DNA of 64,000 nucleotides from Pseudomonas guineae (GTDB taxonomy: Bacteria > Pseudomonadota > Gammaproteobacteria > Pseudomonadales > Pseudomonadaceae): contig NZ_FOQL01000001.1 of the NCBI RefSeq assembly GCF_900113745.1, positions 620,001 through 684,000 of the forward strand. The letters run 5' to 3'. Below are positions 33,151 to 44,105 of the stretch, one piece after another. The translations under genes and the position numbers were made by a program. How positions within the stretch are numbered: position 1 is the stretch's first letter; each line of letters begins with the position of its first letter. The notes beneath the pieces are model-generated. The model saw only the letters and a list, made by a program, of their open reading frames with translations. It searched no databases and was not told the origin of the DNA.

Positions 33151-34437
33151 TTAAGGCATGGCCAGCTGCGTCTGCAGCAGGTCCGCCACCGGCACTGCCA
33201 CGCCGAGACGGCTGAGGTTCCAGTAGTGCCCTTCCAGCGTGCGGTTAACCAGCAAGGTGGCCGGGGCCGGTTGCAGGCTACCAAGCGCGCCCAGTACATC
33301 TGGCAGCAGCCGTTGCACTTGCTCATGCAGCGGCGTGGCGGCAAAGTCCCAGTGCACGCCGGGCTGCAGCAACGGCCCGAGCAAGCCATGCAGCTGACGA
33401 TAAAAGCCATACGGAATGGTCGATTTTGGCTGGCGCGTACCGAGCGCCTGAAAAGCCTGTTCCAGCTGTTCGCCATCGCGCGCCTGCAAGGCTCTGAAGG
33501 TTTGCACATAAGCCGCGAGTAACGGCGCGGGCAAGGCCTGCACACAGCCAAAGTCATACACCACCAACTCACCAGCGGCTGTATAGGCAAAATTGCCTGG
33601 GTGCGGGTCAGCGTGCAACAAACCCAGCTCGAAGGCCTGGGCGCTTAGCCAGCGTACCAGCGTCAGGGCCAAACGCTCACGCACCTCGGCACTGGCTTGG
33701 GCGACTTCGGCAAACGGCAAGCCCGGCTCTTCACTCAGCGCCAACACGCCGGGCCGACACAGGTCTTCTTGCGGTTGCGGCAGGCGTAAACCCGGCCAGT
33801 CAGCGAAATGCGCTCGAAAACGCTGCAACCGACGCATCTCTGCGGGGTAATCCAACTCGGCCTCAATCACCGCCGCAAGCTCACGATGCAGGCCTTCTAG
33901 TTGCGCGGCTGGGGCGCGAAACAAGCGCCCCAGCGGCAACAAACGGCGCAGTTGGCGCAGGTCAGCTTGGCAAATCTCGGCGATACCCGGGTATTGCACC
34001 TTGAGCACCAGCGCCCGGCCATCGAGCGCCACAGCACGATGAACCTGGCCGAGCGAAGCCGCCGCGAAGGGTTGCTCGTCGATCTGCTGAAAAAACGCGC
34101 CGAGGTCGCTGCCATAGACCTGCTGCAAATGCCCGCGCAGCGCGCTGAAGGGCAAGGCTGGAACACGGTTTTGTAACGCGCCTAGTGATCGGGCCACCGG
34201 CTCGGGCAACACGCCCTGCCACTGCGAAGCCATCTGGCCCAGCTTGAGCACCGGCCCTTTCATCTCGCCCAAAACATCCGTCAACAACTCAGCCACTGGC
34301 TGCCAGTCAATGCTGCTGCGCCCTGGACGCAAGCGCTGCCCCAGTACGCTGGTGCCGATGCGCGTGGCGGTACCCGCCAAAGTAAGAAAGCGCCCCAGTG
34401 CAGAGGCAGAAGGTGGAGCAACAGGAGGCTTGGCCAT
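33151..34437 (-). CDS. ABC1/UbiB family atypical kinase (AarF-like)
   Basis: About 428 residues from ATG 34437 (MAKPPVAPPSAS); upstream in-frame starts at 34470 (ATG) and 34494 (TTG) are possible. The UbiB signatures are intact: the KxGQ motif LKLGQMASQ (about 64-72), the Ala-rich loop AAASLGQVHRA (about 123-133), VLKVQYPG with the Lys, LLHADPHPGNF (catalytic loop) and VYDFGCVQ (DFG). UbiB proteins are linked to ubiquinone metabolism, but this one lacks the C-terminal TM pair and is a second paralogue type. It is not near other ubi genes. Confidence 0.87.
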   Translation of the reverse strand: MAKPPVAPPSASALGRFLTLAGTATRIGTSVLGQRLRPGRSSIDWQPVAELLTDVLGEMKGPVLKLGQMASQWQGVLPEPVARSLGALQNRVPALPFSALRGHLQQVYGSDLGAFFQQIDEQPFAAASLGQVHRAVALDGRALVLKVQYPGIAEICQADLRQLRRLLPLGRLFRAPAAQLEGLHRELAAVIEAELDYPAEMRRLQRFRAHFADWPGLRLPQPQEDLCRPGVLALSEEPGLPFAEVAQASAEVRERLALTLVRWLSAQAFELGLLHADPHPGNFAYTAAGELVVYDFGCVQALPAPLLAAYVQTFRALQARDGEQLEQAFQALGTRQPKSTIPYGFYRQLHGLLGPLLQPGVHWDFAATPLHEQVQRLLPDVLGALGSLQPAPATLLVNRTLEGHYWNLSRLGVAVPVADLLQTQLAMP

Positions 34438-34559
34438 GCGCAAACACTCATCAAGGCGAAACGGGATCATGCACCGCCAGCTAACAGGTACCAAGCATTA
34501 AGGACGATCAATGCAACACAGGCTCGGGCGGCAAGACCTAGTTTGAGTTAAGGCATGGG

Positions 34560-34985
34560 CTATTTAGGCTGCCAATAGCGCTGCATTTCGACGAACAGGA
34601 AGGAGGCGGTCCAGGTGATCAACACCAAACCTGTAAGCCCTTCGATTCCGGTCAGAAAACGTAACGAACCGGTCGGTTCGATATCGCCGAAGCCCAGGGT
34701 GGTGAAGGTTGTGAAGGAAAAATACACGCAATCGAGCAGGCTGCCGTCGAAGTTGCCTGTCAACTGACCCCAGCCGCTGGTGCGGTGCATGAAGTAGTAC
34801 GCGATGGCGAACACCCAAACCTCAACCGCATGGGCCAGCAGCGCCCCGCAAACGCCGAGGACGATGCGGAACCGATGGCGAATACTGATCTTCGGCAGCA
34901 GTTGGGTCAGGCGAAACAGGAATTCGTAATGCGTCACCACCGCGACTATGACCACCAGACTGTTGACCAAAAATACGCTGAACAC
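34560..34985 (-). CDS. Two-TM potassium-type ion channel
   Basis: About 142 residues from GTG 34985 (VFSVFLVNSLVVIVAVVTH), which has GGAG 6 bases upstream; the frame is open to 35099. The selectivity filter TTLGFGD lies after a pore helix (CVYFSFTTF) in the Ion_trans_2 fold, with TM segments before and after and an extra N-terminal one. There is no ligand-binding or RCK domain. The filter is GFGD, close to K+ channel GYGD. Confidence 0.88.
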   Translation of the reverse strand: MFSVFLVNSLVVIVAVVTHYEFLFRLTQLLPKISIRHRFRIVLGVCGALLAHAVEVWVFAIAYYFMHRTSGWGQLTGNFDGSLLDCVYFSFTTFTTLGFGDIEPTGSLRFLTGIEGLTGLVLITWTASFLFVEMQRYWQPK

Positions 34986-35172
34986 GGACGCTCCGTTTAC
35001 CGAGGGACAGAAGATAGGCGGCGTGAACAAGGCCCCGCACACGGTATTTAGTATGGCGCGGCGCCGATCTGCGGGCCACTGCAAACAGCTTCGCCGCACA
35101 GGCCAGGCAGGCCCTGCACCGCCCGGCGCCCGTGCTCAGCAGCTCACTGAGCCTAGCTATGGGCGCTTGCGT

Positions 35173-38100
35173 CTAACAGGCAAAGCACCGATCCAACCCG
35201 CTGTAGCCCATGCCGACACCCTTATGCACTTTCAACTGCACCGGAATACGTTCCTTAAGCGCCTCAACGTGGCTGATTACGCCAATCATCTTGCCGCTGG
35301 CGTTGAGGTTATCCAGGGCATCCAGGGCCACTTCCAGGGTTTCGCCGTCGAGGGTACCGAAGCCTTCATCAAGAAACAGCGAGTCGATACTGGTTTTGTG
35401 ACTGACCAAATCCGACAGCGCCAAGGCCAGCGCCAGACTGACCAAGAAGCTCTCACCGCCAGACAGGGTCTTGGTGTCACGCGCCGCATCCGCTTGCCAG
35501 GTGTCGATCACCTCCAGCTCCAACTCGCCGCTGCTGCGGCGCGCCAACTGGTAGCGGCCGTGCAAGCGTTCGAGCTGCTGGTTGGCCAAGTAGACCAGAT
35601 GATCCAGCGTTAACCCTTGGGCGAACTTGCGGTACTTGGCGCCATCGGCTGAGCCGATCAGGCTATTGAGTTGCTGCCAGAGGTCGTATTCGCTCTGCTT
35701 TTTGCTAATTGCAGCGAATACGCTTTGCTGGCCCTGCCTGCGCGCATCATCACCGTGCAACTGGGCACGGATTTCGCCTTGGCGCTGACTTAAACCTTTG
35801 AGCTGCGCCACCAACTGCTGGTTAAGGTTCAATAACTCTTCATCAAGGGTTTCAGCCAATAGTCCAGCAGGCTTGTCGGCCTGGACTTCGGCCAAGCGCT
35901 GACTGGCATCGGCTTCCAGGGCTTGCGCCGCTGCAATAGCATGACCCAAGCGTTGTTGCAGCTCGCGCAGGCTCAGGCGCTGCGGCTCCTCCAGCACGGC
36001 CGCAAGGAACTGCGCCTCATCGGCAAACGGGCTCGCCGCAAGGGCCACTAGCCAAGCTTCATGCTGAGCACGCTGCTCAGCTTGTTCAGCCTCGCTACGC
36101 ACCTGCACGGTGTGCAACTGGCCCTGGAGTTGATCACGTTGTTGCTGGGCTGCCGGCCAGCTGCTTTGCAAACTGCGCAGCTGCTCCTGAGGCTCTGCAG
36201 CCGCAGTAAGCAGCGGCAGCGCCGGCGCCGGCGCAGCTTGTTCGAGCCAACGCTGCTGCCATACCTGCGCCTGCTCCTGAGCCACTTGCACAGCACGCTC
36301 GTGGGTTTGCTGCTGGCTGGCCAAGCGCTGGCTCAGTGCCTGCTCAGCCTGCCACTGCTGCCAGGCCTGCTGTTGCTCCTGAAACCAAATCGCTGGAGCT
36401 TCAGGCCAGGCATAACCGAGTGCTTGCACACTGCTGCTTAAACGCACCTGACGTTCTGCCTGTTTGCGCCCCAGCTGTTGCAGGTGCGCCTCACTATCGA
36501 GCCCGCGCTGTTGCAGGTTGCTTTGCTGGGTAAGCTGGGCCTCCAACTGGGCACGACAGCGACTCAGTTCACGTTCAGCCTGCAAGCGCGCATCGGCGAA
36601 GCGTTGCAGGGCCTGTTTAAGCTGGTCGATCTGGCTCAACCGCGCCTGTTGCGCCGCTTGCTGCTGCTCATGCTGTTGCTGCGCCGTCAGCAGCGCGGCG
36701 CCATCTACTAAGGTCATACCCAGCTGCTGACATGCCTGCTGCCAACGCTGGCTGCACTCAGCCACACCCTGCTCGGCAGCCACGAGCTGAGCCTGGCTGT
36801 GCACCACCTGCGCCTCGACCACACCCAGCTGCTTATTTAATGCCTCGCCCTGCGCCCGCACCGCATCCTGTTCCTGCTGCTTGGCCTTTAAGGCTTGAAC
36901 GGTTTGCGAGGGATCGAGGGCCTGATACTCGGCAATCGCCGGATGCTCACGCGAACCACACAAGGGGCACGCCTCATCAGCTTGCAGCGCGGCGCGATGC
37001 TGCTCCAGCTGTTGGATGCGTTGCTCCTGCTCTAGCAACTTTTGTTTATCGGCAATCTGCTGCTTGAGGTCGACGAACTGGCTGCGCAACACCTCACGCT
37101 GGCGGTTTAACTCGTTCAGTTTGAGCTGCTGTTCAGTCAACTGCAGCTGGCTCTGCGCCTGTTGCGCCCGATCGCGCTGGCGTTGTGCCTCGATGTTTTG
37201 CAGTTGCTCAAGCTGCCGCCCGCGCTCAGTCAATTGCTGCGATTGCTCACGCAGCGCGGCATCATCCTGCCCGCCCAGCACCTCGTCGAGTTGTTGCTGG
37301 GCGAGACATACCGCTTGCTCGGCTTGCTCATAACCCGTCTCGGCGGCTTTCAAAGCGACCTGCTGCTGCGCCAACTCGGCGGTCAGCTCATTCAATGCCT
37401 GGCAGTTTTTTGCCTGCGCGGCGCGCTCGGCCGCCTGCTCCTGTTCACCCTGCTGCAACGCGTCGAACTGTTCCTGCCACAGGGGCAGGTTGGCACCGAG
37501 CTGCGCACGTTGGGGTTGCTGCGCCAGCTGCTGGACGGTTTCCTCAACGCGCTGCTGCACCAGCTTCAACGCCTGTTGTTCGGCCTGTAACGCCTGCTGG
37601 CTGTATTGCTGGCCTTGCCAGGCGTATTGGCTGATCTGCTGCAGCGCCTGCGCATGCTGAGCCTGCAGGTCTTGCGCCTGCGCCTGACTGTCGTGCAGCT
37701 GGCGATTGTGCCGTTGCAGCTCGCGGTACAGCGGGAGTAGCTGGGTGGCGGGCTCACTGGCGGCCAATTGCTGCAACTGCGGCTGCGCCTGTTGCTGAGC
37801 CCGCTGGGCCTCACCAAGCTGCTGATGCGCCTGCTGCAATTGTGCCTGGGCGACGGTTATAGCCTTACGCCACTGCTGCTGGGCCTGCACGCGCTCATGC
37901 TCAAGCGCCAAGCGTTGCTCATCGGCGGTCAGCTGCTCGACCTCTGCAACCAGCTGATTGCGCTGCTCGGTGCTCAGCAGCTCAACCCCCTCGGCGCGGG
38001 CACGCAGTTGGTCGAGGTTAACTTTTACCTCGCGGGTCTGCTCGAACACCCGCTGGGAGATCTGCCCATAGATGTCGGTGCCGGTCAGTTCTTCCAGCAG

Positions 38101-38610
38101 TTCGGCGCGCTGGTTGGCGTTAGCCTCAAGGAACGCGGCAAAGCCACCCTGAGCGAGCAACATGGACTTGGTAAAGCGCTCGAAATCCAGTCCAGTGAGG
38201 CGTTCGATTTCGCGCAGCTTTTCATTGATTTTGTCGGTGATGATCTGCCCGTCAGCCGCCGCTAATTCGACCTTAGGCGCTTGCAACGCACCATCGGCTT
38301 TATCGCGGGCGCGGCGTTGGCTCCAGAAGGCGCGATACGCAACGCCCTTGACCTCGAACTCGACCTCGGCCAAACAATCCGCCGTATGCCGGGTCATCAG
38401 CTCGTTGGCACTGGCCGACACCGTGCTCATGCGCGGGGTGCGGTGATACAGCGCCAGGCAGATGGCATCCAGCAGCGTGGTCTTGCCGGCGCCGGTCGGC
38501 CCAGTAATGGCGAACAAGCCGTTGTCTTTGAACGGCTCGGCGGTGAAATCAATCTTCCATTCGCCCTTCAGCGAATTAAGGTTTTTCAGACGCAAGCTAA
38601 GGATCTTCAT
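35173..38610 (-). CDS. sbcC: Exonuclease subunit SbcC
   Basis: Rad50-like ATPase of the SbcCD nuclease that cuts DNA hairpins and palindromes. The 1145 residues hold Walker [15 protein letters not shown] (about 38-51), a very Gln-rich coiled coil (about 190-1000), the zinc hook CPLC near 547-550, the ABC signature [11 protein letters not shown] near 1047, and Walker [13 protein letters not shown] near 1075. Its start overlaps sbcD by 4 bases. Homologous coiled coils differ greatly, so the Gln content is not by itself odd. Confidence 0.97.
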   Translation of the reverse strand: MKILSLRLKNLNSLKGEWKIDFTAEPFKDNGLFAITGPTGAGKTTLLDAICLALYHRTPRMSTVSASANELMTRHTADCLAEVEFEVKGVAYRAFWSQRRARDKADGALQAPKVELAAADGQIITDKINEKLREIERLTGLDFERFTKSMLLAQGGFAAFLEANANQRAELLEELTGTDIYGQISQRVFEQTREVKVNLDQLRARAEGVELLSTEQRNQLVAEVEQLTADEQRLALEHERVQAQQQWRKAITVAQAQLQQAHQQLGEAQRAQQQAQPQLQQLAASEPATQLLPLYRELQRHNRQLHDSQAQAQDLQAQHAQALQQISQYAWQGQQYSQQALQAEQQALKLVQQRVEETVQQLAQQPQRAQLGANLPLWQEQFDALQQGEQEQAAERAAQAKNCQALNELTAELAQQQVALKAAETGYEQAEQAVCLAQQQLDEVLGGQDDAALREQSQQLTERGRQLEQLQNIEAQRQRDRAQQAQSQLQLTEQQLKLNELNRQREVLRSQFVDLKQQIADKQKLLEQEQRIQQLEQHRAALQADEACPLCGSREHPAIAEYQALDPSQTVQALKAKQQEQDAVRAQGEALNKQLGVVEAQVVHSQAQLVAAEQGVAECSQRWQQACQQLGMTLVDGAALLTAQQQHEQQQAAQQARLSQIDQLKQALQRFADARLQAERELSRCRAQLEAQLTQQSNLQQRGLDSEAHLQQLGRKQAERQVRLSSSVQALGYAWPEAPAIWFQEQQQAWQQWQAEQALSQRLASQQQTHERAVQVAQEQAQVWQQRWLEQAAPAPALPLLTAAAEPQEQLRSLQSSWPAAQQQRDQLQGQLHTVQVRSEAEQAEQRAQHEAWLVALAASPFADEAQFLAAVLEEPQRLSLRELQQRLGHAIAAAQALEADASQRLAEVQADKPAGLLAETLDEELLNLNQQLVAQLKGLSQRQGEIRAQLHGDDARRQGQQSVFAAISKKQSEYDLWQQLNSLIGSADGAKYRKFAQGLTLDHLVYLANQQLERLHGRYQLARRSSGELELEVIDTWQADAARDTKTLSGGESFLVSLALALALSDLVSHKTSIDSLFLDEGFGTLDGETLEVALDALDNLNASGKMIGVISHVEALKERIPVQLKVHKGVGMGYSGLDRCFAC

Positions 38611-39848
38611 AAGTCGCCCTCGCGCAGCTCGCTCACCACTTGTTGATACAGTTGCAGCAGGGGCTTTTGCTCATCGTCAGCCAGGGTTTCGCTACTCAAA
38701 CGTTGGGCGAACACCTCTTCAACACTCAACTCGTCCAGGGTCTCTTTGGCTCGGCCTTGCAGGCTAGCGCTGGCAGTGCCGCGCTCACGGCGGATACGCA
38801 GCACCTCCACCGGCAGGCCCTCGCACAGCGCGGCGATGCGCAGCTGCAGATCACTCAGGTAGTCGTCGGTGCCGACCAGCACTTCCAGCCACACCGGCTG
38901 CTCGGCACTGCCCTGCTTGGCCGCTTCTTGGATGGCTACTTCAAGCTCCTTGAGCGAGCCGCGCAGCGACAGCAGTGGCTGAAAGCGCGGCACCGGCAAG
39001 GCTGTAATCTGCCGCAGGCCGCTACTATCCAGCTCTACCAGCAGCACTTCCTTTTGCTGCTTGGCCTCATCGAAACTCAGGGCAATCGGCGAGCCGCAGT
39101 AGCGGATATGTTCCAGGCCGCCGACCTTCTGCGGGCGGTGAATATGCCCCAGCGCGATATAAGCAGCCGGCGGGAAGGCGCTGGTGGGAAAAGCCTCCAG
39201 GCTACCGACATAAATCTCGCGCACCGAATCACTGGCGCTGGCGCCGACGGTGGTCAGGTGACCGGTGGCAATAATCGGCAGGTCGCCGCCCAGTTCTGCG
39301 CGCCGGGTTTCAGCCAGGGCATAGAGGCGTTGATAGTGCTGCTGGATCGCCTGCTGTAAGGACTGCTGTTTATCCTGGGCGCTCTGGCCGGCCTGGCTAA
39401 GCAACACATCGCGCGGACGGATAAAGGGAATACCGCAGAGCAACGCACCGACTGAACCGTCGCGCCGATGCAGGGCCAGCAACTGCTCATCAATCGGCTC
39501 ACAGACGCCGGGAATCACCCGCGTACCGAGTTGCGCCAGCAGGGTTTTACTCTCGCCGAGCATGGCCACCGAGTCATGATTACCGCCGAGCACCACCAGC
39601 TCGCAGCCGGTGGCGCGCAGCTCAACGATAAAACGGTTGTACTGCTCACGGGCATAACTGGGCGGCGCGCCGGTGTCGAAGATATCGCCGGCGATCAGCA
39701 GCGCATCCACCGCATGAGTTTGCACCTGCTCAATCAACCAGGCACAGAAGGCCTGGTGTTCGGCCTGGCGAGTCTTGCCCATAAAGTGCTGGCCGAGGTG
39801 CCAGTCTGAGGTGTGCAGAATGCGTATGGGCTGAGTCAAAAGGTCCAA
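38607..39848 (-). CDS. sbcD: Exonuclease subunit SbcD
   Basis: Mre11-like Mn2+ nuclease subunit, 413 residues. The phosphoesterase motifs are HTSDWHLGQ (about 12-20), [11 protein letters not shown] (about 50-60), VVLGGNHDS (about 89-97), and GHLTTVG and ALGHIHRPQ later. The frame has no ATG near its beginning; TTG 39848 and TTG 39839 are candidates and homologues begin at about RILHTSDWH. The first codons overlap the end of the Lrp-type gene by 13 bases, so translation may be coupled. Confidence 0.95.
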   Translation of the reverse strand: MDLLTQPIRILHTSDWHLGQHFMGKTRQAEHQAFCAWLIEQVQTHAVDALLIAGDIFDTGAPPSYAREQYNRFIVELRATGCELVVLGGNHDSVAMLGESKTLLAQLGTRVIPGVCEPIDEQLLALHRRDGSVGALLCGIPFIRPRDVLLSQAGQSAQDKQQSLQQAIQQHYQRLYALAETRRAELGGDLPIIATGHLTTVGASASDSVREIYVGSLEAFPTSAFPPAAYIALGHIHRPQKVGGLEHIRYCGSPIALSFDEAKQQKEVLLVELDSSGLRQITALPVPRFQPLLSLRGSLKELEVAIQEAAKQGSAEQPVWLEVLVGTDDYLSDLQLRIAALCEGLPVEVLRIRRERGTASASLQGRAKETLDELSVEEVFAQRLSSETLADDEQKPLLQLYQQVVSELREGDL

Positions 39849-40255
39849 TCCTTAACCATCATATGAGTCTTCACTTTCTGCATACCGGGGAAGTTTTCGA
39901 TCTCGCCACGCACCTCGCTGAAGCGCAGCATCGAGGCCGCTTCGATGTACACCAGCATATCGGTCTCACCACTGATGCCGCTGCAGCGGCGCACCTCAGG
40001 AAATACGCGCATCAGTTCGACATAGTGCTCGCAGCGCCCGCCGCTATAGAACAGTTCCAGATAGACCTTGATCGCCGCCTCACCTGGCACCGCAACATGA
40101 GCGTGGTAACCGCTGATGATGCCGCTGTGCTCTAACTGGCGTATTCGCTCGCTAACCGCCGAGCGCGACAGGCTGACCTCGCGGGCGATCTGGCTGACGG
40201 GTAAGCGCGCATCGGCGCGCAGCAAGGCGAGTATCTGCTGGTCAAACTTGTCCAC
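39836..40255 (-). CDS. Lrp/AsnC family transcription regulator
   Basis: A 139-residue regulator. The N-terminal winged HTH is at about 3-55 (DQQILALLRADARLPVSQIAREV then SRSAVSERIRQLE), and the C-terminal RAM ligand domain follows (VYLELF, CSGISGETDMLVYI). It is divergent from the YjeH-like exporter across 125 bases, which suggests it controls that exporter in response to an amino acid. Its 3' end overlaps sbcD. Confidence 0.93.
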   Translation of the reverse strand: MDKFDQQILALLRADARLPVSQIAREVSLSRSAVSERIRQLEHSGIISGYHAHVAVPGEAAIKVYLELFYSGGRCEHYVELMRVFPEVRRCSGISGETDMLVYIEAASMLRFSEVRGEIENFPGMQKVKTHMMVKDWTF

Positions 40256-40380
40256 GGGGTGCTCTCAAAAGCAATGTGCTGGAAAATGCCGCCACTTCGC
40301 CGGGCAAAACCGACGCTTCGCCAGCTGCCTGAATCAGGTGGGCGCATTAACATGGCGAACGAAACCGCAGAGCATACAAC

Positions 40381-41649
40381 ATGAGTCGTCTGAACCAGGA
40401 AATAGGCCTGCTACAAGGGATTGGCCTGCTGAGTACATCACTGCTCGGCACCGGGATTTTCGTAATTCCGGCCCTGGCGGCGACAGTTGCCGGTGAGGCG
40501 TCACTATGGGCCTGGATGATCCTCATCGCCCTGGTGTTACCGGTGGCCTTTACCTTTGCTCAACTGGGCCGTCGCTTCCCCCATGCCGGCGGCGCGCCGC
40601 ACCTGATTGGTAGGGCGTTTGGTCCGCGCATGGAGCGCCTCAGCGCGCTGCTGTTTCTCGCTGTACTGCCGGTGGGTTTACCGGCTGCACTGAATATCGC
40701 CAGCGGTTTCTGGCAGGCGCTGTTCGACCTTAGTCAAAACCAAGCCTTGATCATCCAACTCGCCACGTTGGCCGCTATCCTGGTACTCGGCCAACGCCCG
40801 GCCAAGGCCTCCGGCTTGCTTCAAGGCGCTATCGCAGTAGGGGTTATCAGCACCATCGCGTTGATTTGGTGGGTCGGTGACTTGCCCACCAGCAGCCAAC
40901 CACTGCTGCCACCCATCAGCGGTTCCTGGCATTTACTGCCGGCGGCGCTGGGCGTGATGTTCTGGTGTTTTGTCGGCATTGAGGCCTTCACCCACATGGG
41001 CGAAGAGTTCAAGAACCCCGAGCGCGACTTCCCGCTGGCCTTGCTGTTTGGGGTGCTGCTGGCGGGGCTGGTGTACTGGGCCTGCTCGGTGGCGGTGCTG
41101 AGCTTCCATGCTTACGGTGATGTGCAGACCGACGCCGCTTCGCTGCCACGCTTGCTCGATCTACTGCTGGGCGAGAAGGCCCGCTGGCTGGCAGCCACGG
41201 TCGGCTACCTGGCCTGCTTCGCCTCGATGAATGTCTACATGCAGGGCTTTGCCCGGCTGATCTGGAGCCTGGCTGACGAGGGCAAACTGCCTAATAGCCT
41301 GGCCCAGCGCAACCACCATGGCGTGCCTGCGCGCGCCCTGCTACTAGTGGTGTTGGCCTGTGCGTTATGCGCCGTTTTGGCCAGCGTGCTCAACCTCACG
41401 GTGGACGACCTGATCCGCTATGCCAACGGCAACTTCGTGCTGGTCTACCTGCTTAGCATGGCCGCTGGCTGGGTGTTGCTGCGCGGTATTTGGCGCTGGC
41501 TGGCAGCATTCAGCGCACTGCTGTGCGCCTTGGTGCTGCTGATGCTGGAGATGGATGCAGGCTATGCCCTGGCCTTGCTGGCCGTGCTCGCACTGCTCGA
41601 CCACCTCAATGAGCAACGCAGCATGCGCCTGGCTGCCGGGCCACACTAA
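40381..41649 (+). CDS. yjeH: Amino acid exporter, YjeH-like (APC superfamily)
   Basis: A 422-residue, 12-TM APC-superfamily transporter. TM1 carries GLLSTSLLGTGIFVIPALAA (about 14-33), the unwound helix motif. FWCFVGIEAFTHMGEEFKNPERDFP (split, about 198-222) and NVYMQGFARLIWSLADEGKLP are typical of YjeH, which exports methionine and branched-chain amino acids in E. coli. Export rather than uptake is inferred from family. The divergent Lrp-type gene fits control by an amino acid. Confidence 0.85.
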   Translation: MSRLNQEIGLLQGIGLLSTSLLGTGIFVIPALAATVAGEASLWAWMILIALVLPVAFTFAQLGRRFPHAGGAPHLIGRAFGPRMERLSALLFLAVLPVGLPAALNIASGFWQALFDLSQNQALIIQLATLAAILVLGQRPAKASGLLQGAIAVGVISTIALIWWVGDLPTSSQPLLPPISGSWHLLPAALGVMFWCFVGIEAFTHMGEEFKNPERDFPLALLFGVLLAGLVYWACSVAVLSFHAYGDVQTDAASLPRLLDLLLGEKARWLAATVGYLACFASMNVYMQGFARLIWSLADEGKLPNSLAQRNHHGVPARALLLVVLACALCAVLASVLNLTVDDLIRYANGNFVLVYLLSMAAGWVLLRGIWRWLAAFSALLCALVLLMLEMDAGYALALLAVLALLDHLNEQRSMRLAAGPH

Positions 41650-41724
41650 AAGCACCGGTAACCTTTAACTGGGTCAGTCATTCCAGCTACCCTCAGCCCA
41701 GCTAGGTACTGACAAGGACTGACC

Positions 41725-43059
41725 ATGCGCCGCATTCTCCATGACCTGAAAATCCTCATCCTCACCAACCTGTGGATCGTGCCAGTACTCGCCGGCCTGG
41801 TGGGTGCGCTATTTTACTTCGCGGCGCCGCCACCGCCGATGCACGCGCACCTGGCCACCGGCAGTGAAAACGGGGGTTACCATGCCTTCGGCGTGCGCCT
41901 GCAAACTGAGCTGGCGCAACACGGTTTTACCCTGGAGCTGGTGCCGAGTGCAGGCTCGCAGGACAACCTAAGCAAGCTCACCGCTGGCGAGGTCGAACTG
42001 GCCCTGGTACAGAGCGGCCAGGAGCTGACCTTGGGGGATGAGCAACGCGAAAAAATCTCCGGACTCGGCGTGATGTACCGCGAGCCGCTGTGGTTGTTCG
42101 TTGGCGAAAACGTGTCGTTCGTGCACTTGGGTGACCTGATGAATCTGCGTCTGGCCATTGGCTCGCAAGGCAGCGGCACCCAAGCAGTAACCGCCGCGCT
42201 GCTGAGTGCCAACCGTATAGAGCCCGAGGGCTATCCGCAGCAGTGGCAAGCACTGGGGGGACGCCGCGCCGCCGATGAGTTGATCGCGGGCACGCTGGAC
42301 GCCGCCTTTTTTATCGGCCCGGCGGAAAATATGCTGCTTCAGCGCCTCGCTGCTGAGCCCAAGATCCGCCTGGTCGGCTTGCGCCGCATTGATGCCTACC
42401 TGGCCCGTCTGCCTTATCTGAGCCGTCTGCAGGTTGGCGAAGGCATGCTCGACCTAGCCCATAACGTGCCGAGCACGAATATCACCACCCTCGGTCCGGT
42501 CGCTACCTTGGCCGCCGGCGAGGACTTTCACCCCTCGCTGACCCCGTTGATCCTTGAAGCGGCTAAGACCGTGCTGAAGAACGGCAGCCTGCTCGACCCG
42601 GCCGGCAGTTACCCGGCTCGCCCACCGTTGTCGCTGCCCATTCTCGATCAGGCCGAGTACTACTACGACAAAGGCCTGCCGATCCTGCAGCGCTACCTGC
42701 CGTTCCGCATCGCCTCGCTGGCCGACCGCTACATCATCCTCGCCATCCCGCTGCTGGTGCTGCTGTTTCCACTGTTCAAGGCCATCGGGCCGATTTACCA
42801 GTGGCGCATCCGTGCGCGTATTTACCGCTGGTACAAGCACCTGCGCGAGATCGACCAGCAGCTCTACAAAGGCAAGCTGAGCAGCAACATCGGCGCAGAA
42901 ATCGAGCGTCTGGAAAAACTCGAAGACGAACTGGCGCAGGTGGAAGTGCCGCTGTCCTACTCAAATGAGCTGTATGAGCTGCACATGCACCTGCGCTACA
43001 TGATCGAACGCTTGACCTCCTACCAGCGGCGCACGACTGGCGACGCGCAGGTCGGGTAA
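41725..43059 (+). CDS. TAXI family TRAP-type solute-binding protein with two membrane anchors
   Basis: A 444-residue protein. An N-terminal TM (about 15-34) is followed by the TAXI domain, starting HLATGSENGGYHAFG (about 45-59), with ELVPSAGSQDNLSKL and LRLAIGSQGSGTQAV. A second TM (about 335-355, YIILAIPLLVLLFPLF) is followed by a cytoplasmic coiled tail (IEQQL then AEIERLEKLEDELAQ). No TRAP permease gene (DctM type) is nearby. It is anchored rather than free in the periplasm. The ligand is unknown. Confidence 0.85.
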   Translation: MRRILHDLKILILTNLWIVPVLAGLVGALFYFAAPPPPMHAHLATGSENGGYHAFGVRLQTELAQHGFTLELVPSAGSQDNLSKLTAGEVELALVQSGQELTLGDEQREKISGLGVMYREPLWLFVGENVSFVHLGDLMNLRLAIGSQGSGTQAVTAALLSANRIEPEGYPQQWQALGGRRAADELIAGTLDAAFFIGPAENMLLQRLAAEPKIRLVGLRRIDAYLARLPYLSRLQVGEGMLDLAHNVPSTNITTLGPVATLAAGEDFHPSLTPLILEAAKTVLKNGSLLDPAGSYPARPPLSLPILDQAEYYYDKGLPILQRYLPFRIASLADRYIILAIPLLVLLFPLFKAIGPIYQWRIRARIYRWYKHLREIDQQLYKGKLSSNIGAEIERLEKLEDELAQVEVPLSYSNELYELHMHLRYMIERLTSYQRRTTGDAQVG

Positions 43060-43095
43060 CATGCGCACTTTCCGTTTACGCACCACGAGGCCGCT

Positions 43096-44103
43096 ATGCC
43101 GATCCGCCACTGCATCGTCCACCTGATCGACAAGAAGCCTGATGGCACGCCCGCCGTGCTGCATGCCCGCGATACTGAACTGGGCGTGTCCCAGGCTATC
43201 GAAAACATGCTCGCAGACCTCAACGAGAGCTATAACGCCAAGCAGGGCAAGGCTTGGGGCTTCTTTCATGAGGAGTCCGGCGCTTACCCGTTCAGCGGTT
43301 GGCTGAAAAATTATCTGAGTGAAGGCCAGGACTTCGCCGCATTCAGCCGCCAGGCCGTTGAACAGCTGCAGAAGCTGATGGAGGAATCCAACCTGTCCAC
43401 CGGCGGCCACGTGTTGTTTGCTCATTACCAGCAAGGCATGACCGACTACCTGGCTATCGCCCTGCTGCACCATAGCGAAGGCGTGGCGGTGAACGATGCG
43501 CTGGACGTGACCGCCGCCAAGCACCTGGACCTGAGCCAGTTGCACCTGGCGGCGCGGATCAACATCTCCGAATGGCAAAACAACGCCAACTCCAAGCAGT
43601 ACATCTCCTTTATCAAGGGTAAGAACGGCAAGAAAGTCTCAGAGTACTTCCGCGACTTTATCGGCTGCCAGGAAGGCGTCGACGGCCCGGGTGAGACCCG
43701 CACCCTGCTGAAAGCCTTCAGCGACTTCGTTGAAAGCGAAGACCTGCCAGAGGATAAGGCCCGCGAAAAGACCAAGACCCTGGTCGGCTACGCCAGCAGC
43801 CAAGCCAAGCTGGGCGAGCCAATGACCCTGACTGAATTATCCGGGCTAATCGATGAAGAACGGCCCAAGGCGTTTTACGACCATATCCGTAACAAGGATT
43901 ACGGCCTTTCGCCGGAAATACCGGCGGACAAACGCACGCTCAATCAATTCCAGCGCTTTACCGGCCGCGCCGAAGGCTTATCGATCAGCTTTGAGGCGCA
44001 TCTGCTGGGCTCGAAGGTCGAGTACGACGAAAGCACTGACACCCTGGTCATCCGCAACTTGCCGACGCAGCTCACCGACCAACTCAAGCGCCGCAAAAAC
44101 TAA
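43096..44103 (+). CDS. yejK: Nucleoid-associated protein YejK
   Basis: A 335-residue nucleoid protein (NdpA/YejK). It starts [17 protein letters not shown] and contains [16 protein letters not shown] (about 51-66), [14 protein letters not shown] and [20 protein letters not shown] (split, about 175-194), all common to the family. It lies 2 bases upstream of a PPK2 gene and likely shares a transcript with it. YejK binds DNA and interacts with topoisomerase IV in E. coli. Confidence 0.95.
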   Translation: MPIRHCIVHLIDKKPDGTPAVLHARDTELGVSQAIENMLADLNESYNAKQGKAWGFFHEESGAYPFSGWLKNYLSEGQDFAAFSRQAVEQLQKLMEESNLSTGGHVLFAHYQQGMTDYLAIALLHHSEGVAVNDALDVTAAKHLDLSQLHLAARINISEWQNNANSKQYISFIKGKNGKKVSEYFRDFIGCQEGVDGPGETRTLLKAFSDFVESEDLPEDKAREKTKTLVGYASSQAKLGEPMTLTELSGLIDEERPKAFYDHIRNKDYGLSPEIPADKRTLNQFQRFTGRAEGLSISFEAHLLGSKVEYDESTDTLVIRNLPTQLTDQLKRRKN

Positions 44104-44105
44104 GC

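Noticed and set aside
35173..38610. Long repetitive CAG/CTG-rich tract in sbcC
   Set aside because: It is the Gln- and Leu-rich coiled coil of a normal SbcC protein, not a repeat array or CRISPR.
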